From an uncultured Spirochaetales bacterium (GTDB taxonomy: Bacteria; Spirochaetota; Spirochaetia; Sphaerochaetales; Sphaerochaetaceae), in NCBI GenBank assembly GCA_944390025.1, contig CALXOK010000015.1, forward strand, positions 1 to 41,230: a stretch of DNA of 41,230 bases, written 5' to 3'. Positions 15,729 through 25,126 of the stretch are shown here, in pieces. The notes under the pieces were generated by a model. That model did not search any database, was not told the origin of the DNA, and was given only the letters and a program-made list of their open reading frames with translations. Position 1 is the first letter of the stretch. The number at the start of each line of letters is the position of its first letter. A program made the translations under genes and the position numbers.

Positions 15729-17127
15729 GGTATTCCACTGTGTATGCACTGCCTGCAAGTGAAATAAAGGCATTAAGCCTTTCGATTTCCGCCTGAGCAC
15801 ATTCAAGCTGTTTCTCAAGGACGTCCTGACGGCTTGCGGCTCCGTATTCATAGCGCGTCTTCTCCAGTTCCAGCTGGCTGTCAAGCATTTCAATATTCGC
15901 ACTCTGGTAGTCAATCTGGGCAAGCGCGAGATCCATTGCGGCAAAATTCTGGGCAAGTGTTGTCTTTATTGTGTTTACAGCTTCCTTCCTGCTTATTTCA
16001 GCAGAAGATGCGGCACTTTCTGCCTTGTCCCGTGCACTCAGATTCTTGCCTCCGTCCCAGATTGTACCCTGAAGGGCGACTGCCACCGTGACAGACCAGC
16101 TGCTGTTGTCAATGAATGAAGAGGTAAGAGGAGCAGTGTAGTTCGCACTGACACTCAGTGCTATGTCCGGAACAACGTACATCGAGCGGTCTGCCGCCTT
16201 CTTTGCCGCCTGGGTGGCGTTTATCATATGGGTAAGCATCTGCATTGAGTTCTGGCTGGCTGAAGTCGCCATTGCCTCAAGCATGGCTCTGTCTGCCTGT
16301 GCAAGAGCCCTCATTCCGTCCTCATCAGGTGTGTAATCTATCATGTCAGCTGTCAGATTATCGTAACCTGTCATGACTTCAATCTGACTGAGGATTGTGT
16401 CCATCTGGGTTCTCACCTGCGTGAGTGTCATGTCAATCTGTCTGGTGCTGACGCGGGCCTGGGCGGCATCCTGAGAAAGGATGAGGCCGGCTTCGCTGCT
16501 GTCATTTGCAAGCTGCACAAGCTGGTCGGTATCCTCCTTCATCCCTTCAAGTCTCTCACTGACCTGCCTGAGGTAATAAAGTGATGAGAGGTATGCCTTG
16601 AGCGTGGCATCAAGACGGGCCTCTGTGTCACCTATCTGCAAGGCTCTTGCCGCTTCAATCTCCTCATACATGTCAATGCTGCTTGTCAGCTTTCCCCAGG
16701 TGTAAACCGGCTGAATCAGAGAGACTGATGCGTTGAGATAAGGGTCGCTGACCGGAATGGTGAGAGAAATCTCATCTGGAAGATTTCTAAGACTGGCGTT
16801 TTGCAATAATCCGTCTATCGTAGGACTTCCCAAAGTAAAATATTTCCCGAAATCAATATCCTTGAAGTCATCAGTAGGCACAGACATCACCTGATGGTTG
16901 TAGACATAGCTTCCTGCAAGGGTGTAGGTAATCTGGGGATGCAGGTTGCTCTTTGCCTCCCTGAGGTCAGCGGAGGCGCTTTTGTAGTCTTCCACTGCCT
17001 GCATGATGTCTGTGCTGGATGATGACATTCCGGCCCTGAGTTCTTCATAAGTTATCTTGTTCTGGTCCTGTGCTGCCAGAGGGAGAATTAGTGAGACAAG
17101 CACAAGCAGTGTCATGATTCTTTTCAT
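15709..17127 (-). CDS. TolC-family outer membrane efflux protein
   Basis: The 472-residue precursor has a signal peptide (MKRIMTLLVLVSLILPLAAQ). Two helical hairpin repeats typical of outer-membrane efflux proteins follow: heptad-rich stretches such as LREAKSNLHPQITYTLAGSY early, and KSANIEMLDSQLELEK-like sequence with YEYGAASRQDVLEKQ near the C-terminus. It would form the trimeric outer-membrane channel of the efflux complex encoded with it. The ATG is chosen because it overlaps the TGA of the RND gene (ATGA) and has GGAGG 7 nt upstream; the frame extends further upstream without homology. It is the last gene of adaptor-pump-channel and shows that the organism has an outer membrane. Confidence 0.9.
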   Translation of the reverse strand: MKRIMTLLVLVSLILPLAAQDQNKITYEELRAGMSSSSTDIMQAVEDYKSASADLREAKSNLHPQITYTLAGSYVYNHQVMSVPTDDFKDIDFGKYFTLGSPTIDGLLQNASLRNLPDEISLTIPVSDPYLNASVSLIQPVYTWGKLTSSIDMYEEIEAARALQIGDTEARLDATLKAYLSSLYYLRQVSERLEGMKEDTDQLVQLANDSSEAGLILSQDAAQARVSTRQIDMTLTQVRTQMDTILSQIEVMTGYDNLTADMIDYTPDEDGMRALAQADRAMLEAMATSASQNSMQMLTHMINATQAAKKAADRSMYVVPDIALSVSANYTAPLTSSFIDNSSWSVTVAVALQGTIWDGGKNLSARDKAESAASSAEISRKEAVNTIKTTLAQNFAAMDLALAQIDYQSANIEMLDSQLELEKTRYEYGAASRQDVLEKQLECAQAEIERLNAFISLAGSAYTVEYLTGFSS

Positions 17128-20100
17128 TTCGCGACCTCCATGCTTCTGGCTTCCTTTCTGTTCTTGGAGTAGGTCTTCCTCAGCTTCCATCTCTCAAGCG
17201 TGTAGTAAATGACAGGGAGGACAAACAGGGAGATGACTGTAGTGGCGAACAGGCCACCGGCGATTGCCTGACCAAGACATGCGTATATCTCACTGCCTTC
17301 ACCTGTCGCGACTGCCATAGGAACGACTCCCATCATTGTCGTAAGCGTGGTCATCAGGATGGACTTGAGACGGTTCATAGCGCTTTCCGTGATTGAGGAT
17401 GAAAGGATGTCCCTTTCCGTACTGTAGTCGAGTCTTCCGGTGATGATTGTGTCTTCATCCGGAGTCTCATCATATTTCTCGCTTATTGCGGCTATGCGCT
17501 TTCTCTTTATCGTCATGTTCGTGTAGTCAAACAGGATGATGCCGTTGTTGACTGCAGTTCCTCCGAGCGTGATGACACCGAGAATGGAAAGCATGTTGAG
17601 CGTGGAACCGGCTGCTATGAGCGAGATGGCAACACCTATGAAACAGAAGGGGATTGTAAGCATGACGATGACAGGCTGGTCGAAGCGCTCGAATTGGAAG
17701 ACCATGACCATGAACACGAGGAAGAAGCCAATCAGCATCGCCCCGATGATTGGCACAAGCGTGTCCTCAATAAGTGATGTGACTCCGCTTGCCTGACGGC
17801 TGATGCCATCTGCAAGAGGATACCTCTCAAGGTATTCATTCAGACGTTCCTGGATTCTTGAGTAGTCCTCACTCGTGATGGCGGCGGAAAGAGAGATTGT
17901 GTTTGACTTGTCAGTGTGGTTGATCTGGCTGATTGTGTTCTCGACTGCGAGCTGTGCAATTGAGGCGTAGCTCACGCTTCCTCCTGCCTGATTCATGACA
18001 GTGAGGTTCGCAAGCGTGCTCTCATCAAAGTCCTCGTGCATCACATCGCTTTCAAGCCTGATGTCATAACGCTCGCCTGTGGCGGGGTCTGTATATATTC
18101 CGCAGTCCATTCCGTTGAAGAGTATGGCTGTCGTGGTGCCTGCCTCATAGCTTGTGAGACCTGCTGAGGAAAGCAGGTCGTTGCTTGCATCGATTACGGC
18201 GCTGTATGAGTCAAAGGAGGAGTCCATCGAAACTGAAAGGACTTCCGGGTCATTCATCAGGCGGTTCCTGATTCTCTCAGCCTCGCTGTAGAGGGTATCG
18301 ATGTCTTCTCCTACAAGGGTGAGGCTGTATCCTCCGCCTCCGGTGACATAGCTGACCAGGTTGTCAAAGCCACCGTTAAGCACTTCAACCTCGCAGTCGC
18401 TCATCCTTTCATCCAGCTCGCTTTTGACGAGTGTCATCAGAGAGTGTACATCGCGTCCTTTCTCACGCTCAGCGACAGGAGGAAGCAGCACTCTGATGGA
18501 TCCTGCGGAAGAGGAGGAGCTGAAGCTCAGGCCGCTTGAGACACCGACGCTTGTGACGATTGTCCTCACTTCCGGAATGACTTCGCGGACAATTTGCTCG
18601 GCTTCGTCCAGAGATGCCTCTGTTTCTTCATCAGTGTTTCCTGAAGGGAATGTGAAGTTGACATAGAATTCGCTGTTGTCTGTTGACGGGATGAATGCTA
18701 CTCCCAGCTGGATGACCGCCCATACTGTCAGGACGAGCAGGACGATTGAGATTGCAATGACGAATTTCCTGTTTTTCAGCACCCAGCTGACAGCCTGTCC
18801 GTATCTGAGTGTTACAGCATCCATTGTCCTTGTGATGCGGTTGTCCGTTATCTTGCGGCTGTCTTCTTTCAGGAACTTCTTGAGGAAGTAGGGAATGAAG
18901 ACGATGGCTACAATACAGGATGCAGACAGGGCGAACATGAATGTCAGGGCGACATCACGCATGATCATTCCGCCCATGCCCTGGACGAAGAGCACCGGGA
19001 CGAAGACTATGACTGTCGTTATGGCACTGCCGAGAATCGAGACTCCGACTTCATCCGAGCCTTTGAATATGCTCTGGCTGACTGTGTACAGGAAGCGTCC
19101 GTCCTTACGGGTCTGCCAGTGCTTGTATATCTGTTCAAGCATGACAATCGAGCCGTCGACGATTGCACCTAGGGCGACGACCATTCCCGTTATGCTCATC
19201 AGGCTTATTGTCACGCCGCTGACCTTCATCGCTATGAATGTGAAGAATATTGACAACGGCATTGACAGTGCGATTGTCAGTGTCGCCTGAATGTTTCCAA
19301 GGATGAGGAAGATGACAAGGACAGCGACGATGACGCCCATGATACCGGACTGTATGACAGCCTCGAGGGAAGCGCTTATTGTTCTGGAGTCATCTGCAAT
19401 GACGTTGAAATGAAGTGCTCCTCCGGTTGCGGCCTCCTGCTGGGCGAGGATGGTCTTGACCTCTGAGGCTATCTGCATGGTATTGCCATCAGCTCTCTTG
19501 GTTATTTCAACCATGACAATATTCTTTCCATCATTCTTTATGACTGTCTCTGGCTCCGGTGTCGTGAGGCTGACTGATGCGACGTCTGAAAGCCGTATGA
19601 GAGAGCCTTCATCGGTGGCTCCTACAGTCAGATTCCTGATATCATCCAGGCTCTCGTACTCGCCGTCAAAACGCAACGAGGTGTTCCTTCCCTGATAGAC
19701 AGTCATGTCCAGAGGAAGGTTTGTGTTGCTGTAACCGAGAATCTGGTAAACCTGAAGAGGGGAGATACCCATTGCCGCGAGTCTGTCCGTGTCCAGCGTG
19801 ATGAGCACTTCCGGCTCACTGCCTCCTGAGATGGAGACAGAGCTGACACCGGCAATTCTTGTCAGCAGGGGAAGCAGCGTGTCATTGGCATATGCCGTGG
19901 TGGCTGCGATATCATTTCCGCCTTCAATGGTGAAAGAGAAAACAGGAAGCATCTCAGTGCCGCCGACGATAGCCACCGGATCTCCTTCAAGTCCTGCAGG
20001 CAGGCTGTCTGACAGGTCGTTTATCCTGTTGCGCACCTCATCAAGCTGGTCGTAAGCATCAACACCGTCAGCGAACTGTATGTTCACAACAGCTACGCTT

Positions 20101-20357
20101 GAATAGGCACTGCTTGTCATTGACTTGAAATCGGGGAGTGTGGCGAAGTTCTCTTCAAGGATATCTATGACGTCGTTCTCGACTTCCTCAGCGCTTGCGC
20201 CCGGGTAGATTGCATAGACAATCACCTGAGGCATGTTGAGACCGCTGATGAACTCAATGTTCATGCTTCCCAGTGAAAGCAGGCCGAAGAGAATCAGCGC
20301 GATGAGAATCATTGTAATGTATACAGGATGCCTTACGGCAAAACGTGCGCTTCTCAC
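17124..20357 (-). CDS. RND efflux pump, AcrB/HAE-1-like inner membrane transporter
   Basis: The 1077-residue protein has the RND layout: an N-terminal helix (FAVRHPVYITMILIALILFG), a long periplasmic porter loop, six central helices, a second large loop and six final helices. Helix 4 carries the proton-relay region as ALGAIVDGSIVMLEQ. Where AcrB has two consecutive aspartates (D407, D408) this protein has D then G. The equivalent late helix contains GGTAVNNGIILFDYT. It would pump hydrophobic compounds to TolC by proton antiport. The start is a GTG directly after the adaptor's TAA, with AAGGAG 6 nt upstream. The gene overlaps the TolC gene by 4 nt. Confidence 0.93.
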   Translation of the reverse strand: MRSARFAVRHPVYITMILIALILFGLLSLGSMNIEFISGLNMPQVIVYAIYPGASAEEVENDVIDILEENFATLPDFKSMTSSAYSSVAVVNIQFADGVDAYDQLDEVRNRINDLSDSLPAGLEGDPVAIVGGTEMLPVFSFTIEGGNDIAATTAYANDTLLPLLTRIAGVSSVSISGGSEPEVLITLDTDRLAAMGISPLQVYQILGYSNTNLPLDMTVYQGRNTSLRFDGEYESLDDIRNLTVGATDEGSLIRLSDVASVSLTTPEPETVIKNDGKNIVMVEITKRADGNTMQIASEVKTILAQQEAATGGALHFNVIADDSRTISASLEAVIQSGIMGVIVAVLVIFLILGNIQATLTIALSMPLSIFFTFIAMKVSGVTISLMSITGMVVALGAIVDGSIVMLEQIYKHWQTRKDGRFLYTVSQSIFKGSDEVGVSILGSAITTVIVFVPVLFVQGMGGMIMRDVALTFMFALSASCIVAIVFIPYFLKKFLKEDSRKITDNRITRTMDAVTLRYGQAVSWVLKNRKFVIAISIVLLVLTVWAVIQLGVAFIPSTDNSEFYVNFTFPSGNTDEETEASLDEAEQIVREVIPEVRTIVTSVGVSSGLSFSSSSSAGSIRVLLPPVAEREKGRDVHSLMTLVKSELDERMSDCEVEVLNGGFDNLVSYVTGGGGYSLTLVGEDIDTLYSEAERIRNRLMNDPEVLSVSMDSSFDSYSAVIDASNDLLSSAGLTSYEAGTTTAILFNGMDCGIYTDPATGERYDIRLESDVMHEDFDESTLANLTVMNQAGGSVSYASIAQLAVENTISQINHTDKSNTISLSAAITSEDYSRIQERLNEYLERYPLADGISRQASGVTSLIEDTLVPIIGAMLIGFFLVFMVMVFQFERFDQPVIVMLTIPFCFIGVAISLIAAGSTLNMLSILGVITLGGTAVNNGIILFDYTNMTIKRKRIAAISEKYDETPDEDTIITGRLDYSTERDILSSSITESAMNRLKSILMTTLTTMMGVVPMAVATGEGSEIYACLGQAIAGGLFATTVISLFVLPVIYYTLERWKLRKTYSKNRKEARSMEVAK

Positions 20358-21395
20358 TTATCTCTCCTTGACTGTCACCGGCTCGTTGTCGAGGACGAAA
20401 TTCTGGCCTTCCACGATAAACAGCTTGTCTTCATAGCCTTCCGGGATGATGAAACAGCCCTGACTGTGCACCGCATCCCACGGGGCGATGTAATGGGCCT
20501 GTCCATCCTCAACGTAGTACAGCGAGCCGTCTGCCTTCAGGGCGCTGTCTTCAAGCGTCATGACATTCTCATATGTCTGGTAGCCTATTTCGGCTTTCAC
20601 ATACATGCCTGCCGTGAATGCTGATGTGTCTGTAAGTGCCAGCCTCACTTTGAATGACTTTGATGCCGGATCGATATAAGGAGCGATTGACTCCACTTCT
20701 GCCTGACAGGAAGCTCCTGTCGTCTCATTGAAGATGCTTACCTGCAGAATGGCCATGTTGTCTTTGAAAACCTGATAGTATTTTTCCGGTACGCTTATGT
20801 CGACAATGAGGTTGTCCGGATCCATGACAACCGCAATCGGGGTGGAGGTGCTGACGATGTCTCCGACGGCAGCATCGGCAATGATGACTGTTCCTGCGAT
20901 ATTCGTCTTAACCTGTGTGTATGAAAGCTGAAGGGCCGCAAGTTCAAGCTGGGCTTCAGCCGCATCGCGCTGGCTTTTAACAGTGTCCAGATCTTGCTGG
21001 GTCGCAGCACCGGAGTCTGCAAGACGGACAAGCCTGTTGTATGAGCTTTCGTATGCCGTGAAAGCGGCCTCTGCCTGCCTGTACTGCAGCTCATATGGCT
21101 CTTTGTCGATTACGGCGACAACCTGGTCCTTTTCGACACTGTCCCCGGCTTTCACCATATACTCTTCAACTGTTCCGCTGACGAATGGGACGACTGGAAC
21201 CATCTGTTTTGATTCCACATAGCCGTGCAGTGTCACTGACTGCGTGATGGTTCTTCTGTGTGCCTTAGCCGCGACGACTGTACGCGCACTCTTCTGGTAT
21301 GTCTCGACAGGCCGTGAGCTGAAAAACAGATTCAGAGCTGTGACTGTGGCCGCAATCAGGATGACGAATACGATGTATTTTATGAATTTCCTCAT
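20358..21395 (-). CDS. RND efflux periplasmic adaptor (membrane fusion protein)
   Basis: The 345-residue protein has an N-terminal anchor (residues 5-25). A lipoyl half-motif follows (VVPFVSGTVEEYMVKAGDSVEKDQVVAVID, about 68-97), then a short alpha-hairpin (about 100-150, YRQAEAAFTAYES to QLELAALQLSYTQV). After it come the second lipoyl half (IAGTVIIADAAVGDIVSTSTPIAVV) and a beta-barrel. It links the RND pump to the TolC channel in the periplasm. It is first in the operon, with a 0-nt gap to the pump gene. The ribosome binding site is modest (AAAGGGA). Divergent from glnN. Confidence 0.92.
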   Translation of the reverse strand: MRKFIKYIVFVILIAATVTALNLFFSSRPVETYQKSARTVVAAKAHRRTITQSVTLHGYVESKQMVPVVPFVSGTVEEYMVKAGDSVEKDQVVAVIDKEPYELQYRQAEAAFTAYESSYNRLVRLADSGAATQQDLDTVKSQRDAAEAQLELAALQLSYTQVKTNIAGTVIIADAAVGDIVSTSTPIAVVMDPDNLIVDISVPEKYYQVFKDNMAILQVSIFNETTGASCQAEVESIAPYIDPASKSFKVRLALTDTSAFTAGMYVKAEIGYQTYENVMTLEDSALKADGSLYYVEDGQAHYIAPWDAVHSQGCFIIPEGYEDKLFIVEGQNFVLDNEPVTVKER

Positions 21396-21477
21396 TGTCT
21401 TTCCCTTTCACCTTCTTAAAATATAGCAGAAAAAAATACAGGTGTACTTATAACAGTACTCATTCAGGGAAAGAAAG

Positions 21478-21562
21478 TTAACAGAATTCTTTTGCTTCAT
21501 TTTCTGTTAATTTGCCCTCTGGCCGGCCCTGACTGTCCTCTGCCGGTTTTCTAAGAGGGCAA
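21478..21562. promoter_or_regulatory. Two adjacent 9-bp inverted repeats between RND operon and glnN
   Basis: TTAACAGAA (21478-21486) and TTCTGTTAA (21502-21510) form a perfect 9-bp repeat with a 15-nt spacer. One base later TTGCCCTCT (21512-21520) and AGAGGGCAA (21554-21562) form another with a 33-nt spacer that contains GGCCGGCC. The right arm of the second sits where the -35 box would be for a candidate TATAAA -10 hexamer (21580-21585) of the glutamine synthetase gene. They may be operators or leader structures; which of the divergent genes they serve cannot be decided from sequence. Confidence 0.5.
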
Positions 21563-21605
21563 TCTCTGCTAAAGTCATTTATAAACTGTGCCGGAGGTCT
21601 GTGTT

Positions 21606-23693
21606 ATGGAAGATGTCAGCACCTATTTCGGATGCCTTGTTTTCAATGACAATGAAATGCGTCTCAGATTGCCTAAGGATGTCTACAGACAGCTGAAGCA
21701 GACAATCGCAGATGGCAAGGATCTTGATCTCAATATCGCCAACAGCGTGGCTCATGCAATGAAAACATGGGCCCTTGAGAATGGTGCGACCCATTACACC
21801 CACTGGTTCCAGCCGATGACTGGAATCACAGCGGAAAAGCATGAGGCCTTCATCAAGCCAGCCGGAGGCGGTCAGGTCATCATGGAGTTCAGCGGAAAGG
21901 AGCTGATCAAAGGGGAACCTGACGCGTCAAGCTTTCCTTCCGGCGGACTCAGGGCGACTTTCGAAGCCCGCGGCTACACTGCATGGGACCCGACAAGCTA
22001 TGCGTTCATCAAGGATGAGACACTGTGTATACCGACAGCATACTGCTCCTTCTCAGGAGAGGTGCTGGATAAGAAGACTCCTCTTCTCAGGAGCATGGAG
22101 GTCATAAGCGAGGAGGCTGTGAGGATTCTTCACCTCTTCGGCAAGAATGATGTCACGAGAGTCATCACGACAGTGGGTGCCGAGCAGGAGTACTTCCTCA
22201 TCGACCATGAGGATTACAGAAAGAGAAAGGACCTCATTTACACAGGCCGTACGCTGATTGGCGCCAGAAGCCCGAAAGGCCAGGAGCTTGAGGATCATTA
22301 TTTCGGAGCCCTGAGAACCCGTGTCTCCGCTTATATGAAAGACCTTGACCGTGAGCTGTGGAAGCTGGGGATTTACGCCAAGACAAGCCATAACGAGGCC
22401 GCGCCATGCCAGCATGAGCTCGCGCCTGTCTATACAACGACAAACGTCGCTGTCGACCAGAACCAGCTGACAATGGAATTAATGAAGAAGATTGCAGAGC
22501 GTCACGGCTTTGCCTGTCTTCTTCATGAGAAGCCATTCGCGGGCCTCAATGGATCTGGAAAGCACAACAACTGGTCGCTTCAGACAAATACAGGAGTCAA
22601 CCTTCTTGAGCCGGGAGAGAGCCCGAAGGACAATGCTCAGTTCCTTCTGTTTCTTGTCGCTGTCATCAAGGCTGTCGATGAGTACCAGGATCTGCTGAGA
22701 ATCACAGTGGCTTCTGCCGGAAACGATCACCGTCTGGGCGGCTTTGAGGCTCCTCCTGCCATTGTGTCTATGTTCCTCGGCGATGAACTGACCGAGATTC
22801 TCGAGGCTCTCTCGAGTGGCAGTCAGGTCTCAGGCCGCGGGAAGAAGCAGATGAAGCTCGGTGTCCATGTGCTTCCTCCGATTCCAAGTGACACGTCTGA
22901 CCGCAACAGGACAAGCCCCTTTGCTTTCACCGGTAACAAGTTCGAATTCCGCATGCCTGGTTCCTCTTTCTCTGTCGCAGACCCGAACACGACACTCAAC
23001 ACGATAGTCGCATCCTCCCTGAGGAGCTTCTATGAGGAGCTTAAGGATGCCAGAGATTTCAACGCGGCAGTGCAGGACCTGGTCGGGCGGACTTACCGTG
23101 AGCACAAGAGGATTGTCTTCAATGGCAACAATTATGCGCCTGAATGGATTCAGGAAGCGGACAAGAGAGGACTGCTGAACCTCTCAAGCGCGCCTGATGC
23201 CTATGATACGTTCCTGCTGCAGAAGAATATCGACCTTTTCAGCAGTTTCAGGATTTTCAATTCTGCGGAGATGCACTCCCGCTATGAGATTTTCAATGAG
23301 GTCTACAGCAAGACCGTGCATATTGAAGCTGTGACCCTTGTCGATATGGTCAACAAGGATATCATACCGGCAGTAAGCCGTTGCAGTGCCTCTTTTGCAG
23401 AAGACATCGCGAAAAAGAAGGCTGTCCTTCCGCAGCTGGAGTGCAGGGTGGAGCTGGAGAGGCTTGATGAAATCTCGCGGCTGCTTGATGCTCTTGGAGA
23501 CAGCGTGAGTGTTCTTGAAGAGAAAACAGAAGGAGCCTCCCGCTATCAGGGAGCGGATCTTGCCCATTATTCCCAGAAGGAGATTCTTCCTGCCATGGCT
23601 GACGTGAGGAAAATCTGTGACAGCCTCGAGCTTATTACGGACAGGAAGTTCTGGCCTTATCCATCATATGGCGAGATGCTTTTCTATGTATGA
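21606..23693 (+). CDS. glnN: Glutamine synthetase type III
   Basis: The 695-residue protein has the length and order of type III glutamine synthetase (about 700, versus 470 for type I). Near residue 200 is GAEQEYFLID. The long central block contains NEAAPCQHELAPVY, GFACLLHEKPFAGLNGSGKHNNWS and GNDHRLGGFEAPPAI. These hold the metal- and ammonium-site glutamates and histidines and the arginine for glutamate. It makes glutamine from glutamate, ammonia and ATP, the main nitrogen assimilation step. The ATG at 21606 is preceded by GGAGG at 8 nt; an in-frame GTG 6 codons upstream overlaps that site and is rejected. Paired inverted repeats upstream suggest regulated expression. Confidence 0.96.
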   Translation: MEDVSTYFGCLVFNDNEMRLRLPKDVYRQLKQTIADGKDLDLNIANSVAHAMKTWALENGATHYTHWFQPMTGITAEKHEAFIKPAGGGQVIMEFSGKELIKGEPDASSFPSGGLRATFEARGYTAWDPTSYAFIKDETLCIPTAYCSFSGEVLDKKTPLLRSMEVISEEAVRILHLFGKNDVTRVITTVGAEQEYFLIDHEDYRKRKDLIYTGRTLIGARSPKGQELEDHYFGALRTRVSAYMKDLDRELWKLGIYAKTSHNEAAPCQHELAPVYTTTNVAVDQNQLTMELMKKIAERHGFACLLHEKPFAGLNGSGKHNNWSLQTNTGVNLLEPGESPKDNAQFLLFLVAVIKAVDEYQDLLRITVASAGNDHRLGGFEAPPAIVSMFLGDELTEILEALSSGSQVSGRGKKQMKLGVHVLPPIPSDTSDRNRTSPFAFTGNKFEFRMPGSSFSVADPNTTLNTIVASSLRSFYEELKDARDFNAAVQDLVGRTYREHKRIVFNGNNYAPEWIQEADKRGLLNLSSAPDAYDTFLLQKNIDLFSSFRIFNSAEMHSRYEIFNEVYSKTVHIEAVTLVDMVNKDIIPAVSRCSASFAEDIAKKKAVLPQLECRVELERLDEISRLLDALGDSVSVLEEKTEGASRYQGADLAHYSQKEILPAMADVRKICDSLELITDRKFWPYPSYGEMLFYV

Positions 23694-23708
23694 TTTTGAA
23701 ACAGAGAA

Positions 23709-23726
23709 GGCGGCAGATGAGCCGCC
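23709..23726. terminator. Hairpin between convergent glnN and M18 aminopeptidase genes
   Basis: A perfect 6-bp GC stem, GGCGGC-AGATGA-GCCGCC, lies 15 nt past the glnN stop and 10 nt past the opposing stop. Flanking sequence is moderately U-rich on either strand (CTCATTATTCTC on plus, CTTCTCTGTTT on minus), so it may serve as a weak bidirectional terminator. Confidence 0.6.
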
Positions 23727-23736
23727 CTCATTATTC

Positions 23737-25044
23737 TCATGCGCTGAAGAATGCACTGTAGGCTTCGTATGCGCTTATGATGTCGCTTACTGCCGTTATT
23801 TCCCATGGACTGTGCATTGACAGCACGCTGACACCGCAGTCAATGACCTGCATGCCGTACCAGGCTGCGAACTTCGCGATTGTGCCGCCACCTCCGACAT
23901 CAACCTTCGACATCTCGTTCATCTGATAGCGTACGCCCGCATCATCCATTATTTTCCTCAGGCGTGCGATGAACTCGGGGTTTGCATCACTTGAGCCGCT
24001 TTTGCCTCTGCTTCCTGTGTATTTCTCAAATGAGACACCTTTGCCGAGGAAGGAGGCGTTCGCCTTGTCATAGAGCTCCGGGTTCTGCGGGTCGAATGCC
24101 GCCGTGACATCGCTGGAGAGCATGTGGGAGTTCCTGAGTGCCCTGCTCAGTGCAAGTGATGAATACTCACCCTTCTTGTCCATCACCTCGCTGACCAGAG
24201 ATGAAAGCAGCATGCTGTTCATCCCGCTCATGCCTGTGGATCCGATTTCCTCCTTGTCGACGAGCAATGTGCATGCGCTCTTGAGGGGAGTGCCCTTCAT
24301 CTCGAGAATGGCCATCAGGGATGTGAGTGCACACACCCTGTCGTCCTGACCGTAGGCGAGGATCATCGATGAATCGAAGCCAAGACTTCTGGCCTTTCCT
24401 GAAGGCACTGCCTCAAGCTCAGCTGAAAGAAGGTCATCTTCCTTGATTCCGTATTCCTTCTCAAGTATGTCGAGAAGGGCCTTTTTGCCGGCATCCTTCT
24501 CGTCTGATGTGCTGAGGGCCGCGATGAGATCCAGACTCTCTCCTGGAATGAACTCCCCGGCAGTCTTCTTCATCTGTTCCTGAGCCATGTGCGGCAGGAT
24601 GTCGCTGATGGTGAGTACAGGGCCGTCCTCATCCTCTCCGAAGACAATGTCCGCTCTTGAGCCGTCCTTTCTGAACACGACACCGTGAAGAGCCAGAGGA
24701 ATCGTGACCCACTGGTAGTTTTTTATCCCGCCATAGTAATGGGTGTCGAGATAGACGATTCCGTCTTTTTCCTGCACCGGCTTCATCTTCAGGTCGAGTC
24801 TTGGAGAATCTATGTGTGCAGTGACGAAGTTGATTCCCTCCTCAATGTCCTTTTCGCCGATTACGAAGAAGGCTACGGCCTTATCATGATAGACTGTGTA
24901 GACCCGGTCTCCAGCTTTCAGATTCCTGAATTCTGCAATGTCCCTGAAGCCTGCCTTCTGAGCCAGCTCAAGGGCTGCTGTGACGCATTCGCGTTCTGTC
25001 TTTCCATTATTGAGAAATGTCTTGTATGTGTTGATTAGATCCAT
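23737..25044 (-). CDS. M18 family aminopeptidase (aspartyl aminopeptidase-like)
   Basis: The 435-residue protein is a dinuclear zinc aminopeptidase of family M18. Landmarks include NFVTAHIDSPRLDLKMKP (first metal histidine in AHID, about residue 80) and the YYGGIKNYQW segment. LLVDKEEIGSTG carries the catalytic and metal glutamates, and KVDVGGGGTIAKFAA and VSVLSMHSPWEI (a C-terminal metal histidine) follow. It would release N-terminal acidic or other residues from peptides in the cytoplasm. The ATG of MDLINTYK is used because AGGAGG lies 6 nt upstream; the longer reading frame adds 18 unrelated residues. Expressed alone, convergent with glnN. Confidence 0.92.
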   Translation of the reverse strand: MDLINTYKTFLNNGKTERECVTAALELAQKAGFRDIAEFRNLKAGDRVYTVYHDKAVAFFVIGEKDIEEGINFVTAHIDSPRLDLKMKPVQEKDGIVYLDTHYYGGIKNYQWVTIPLALHGVVFRKDGSRADIVFGEDEDGPVLTISDILPHMAQEQMKKTAGEFIPGESLDLIAALSTSDEKDAGKKALLDILEKEYGIKEDDLLSAELEAVPSGKARSLGFDSSMILAYGQDDRVCALTSLMAILEMKGTPLKSACTLLVDKEEIGSTGMSGMNSMLLSSLVSEVMDKKGEYSSLALSRALRNSHMLSSDVTAAFDPQNPELYDKANASFLGKGVSFEKYTGSRGKSGSSDANPEFIARLRKIMDDAGVRYQMNEMSKVDVGGGGTIAKFAAWYGMQVIDCGVSVLSMHSPWEITAVSDIISAYEAYSAFFSA

Positions 25045-25126
25045 GATTAACCTCCTGGAACAGAAAACAATTCTAACAGCAAGCTCATGGTTTGTCACAG
25101 GGGCTAAAAGAGGCTAGAATGGCTGT

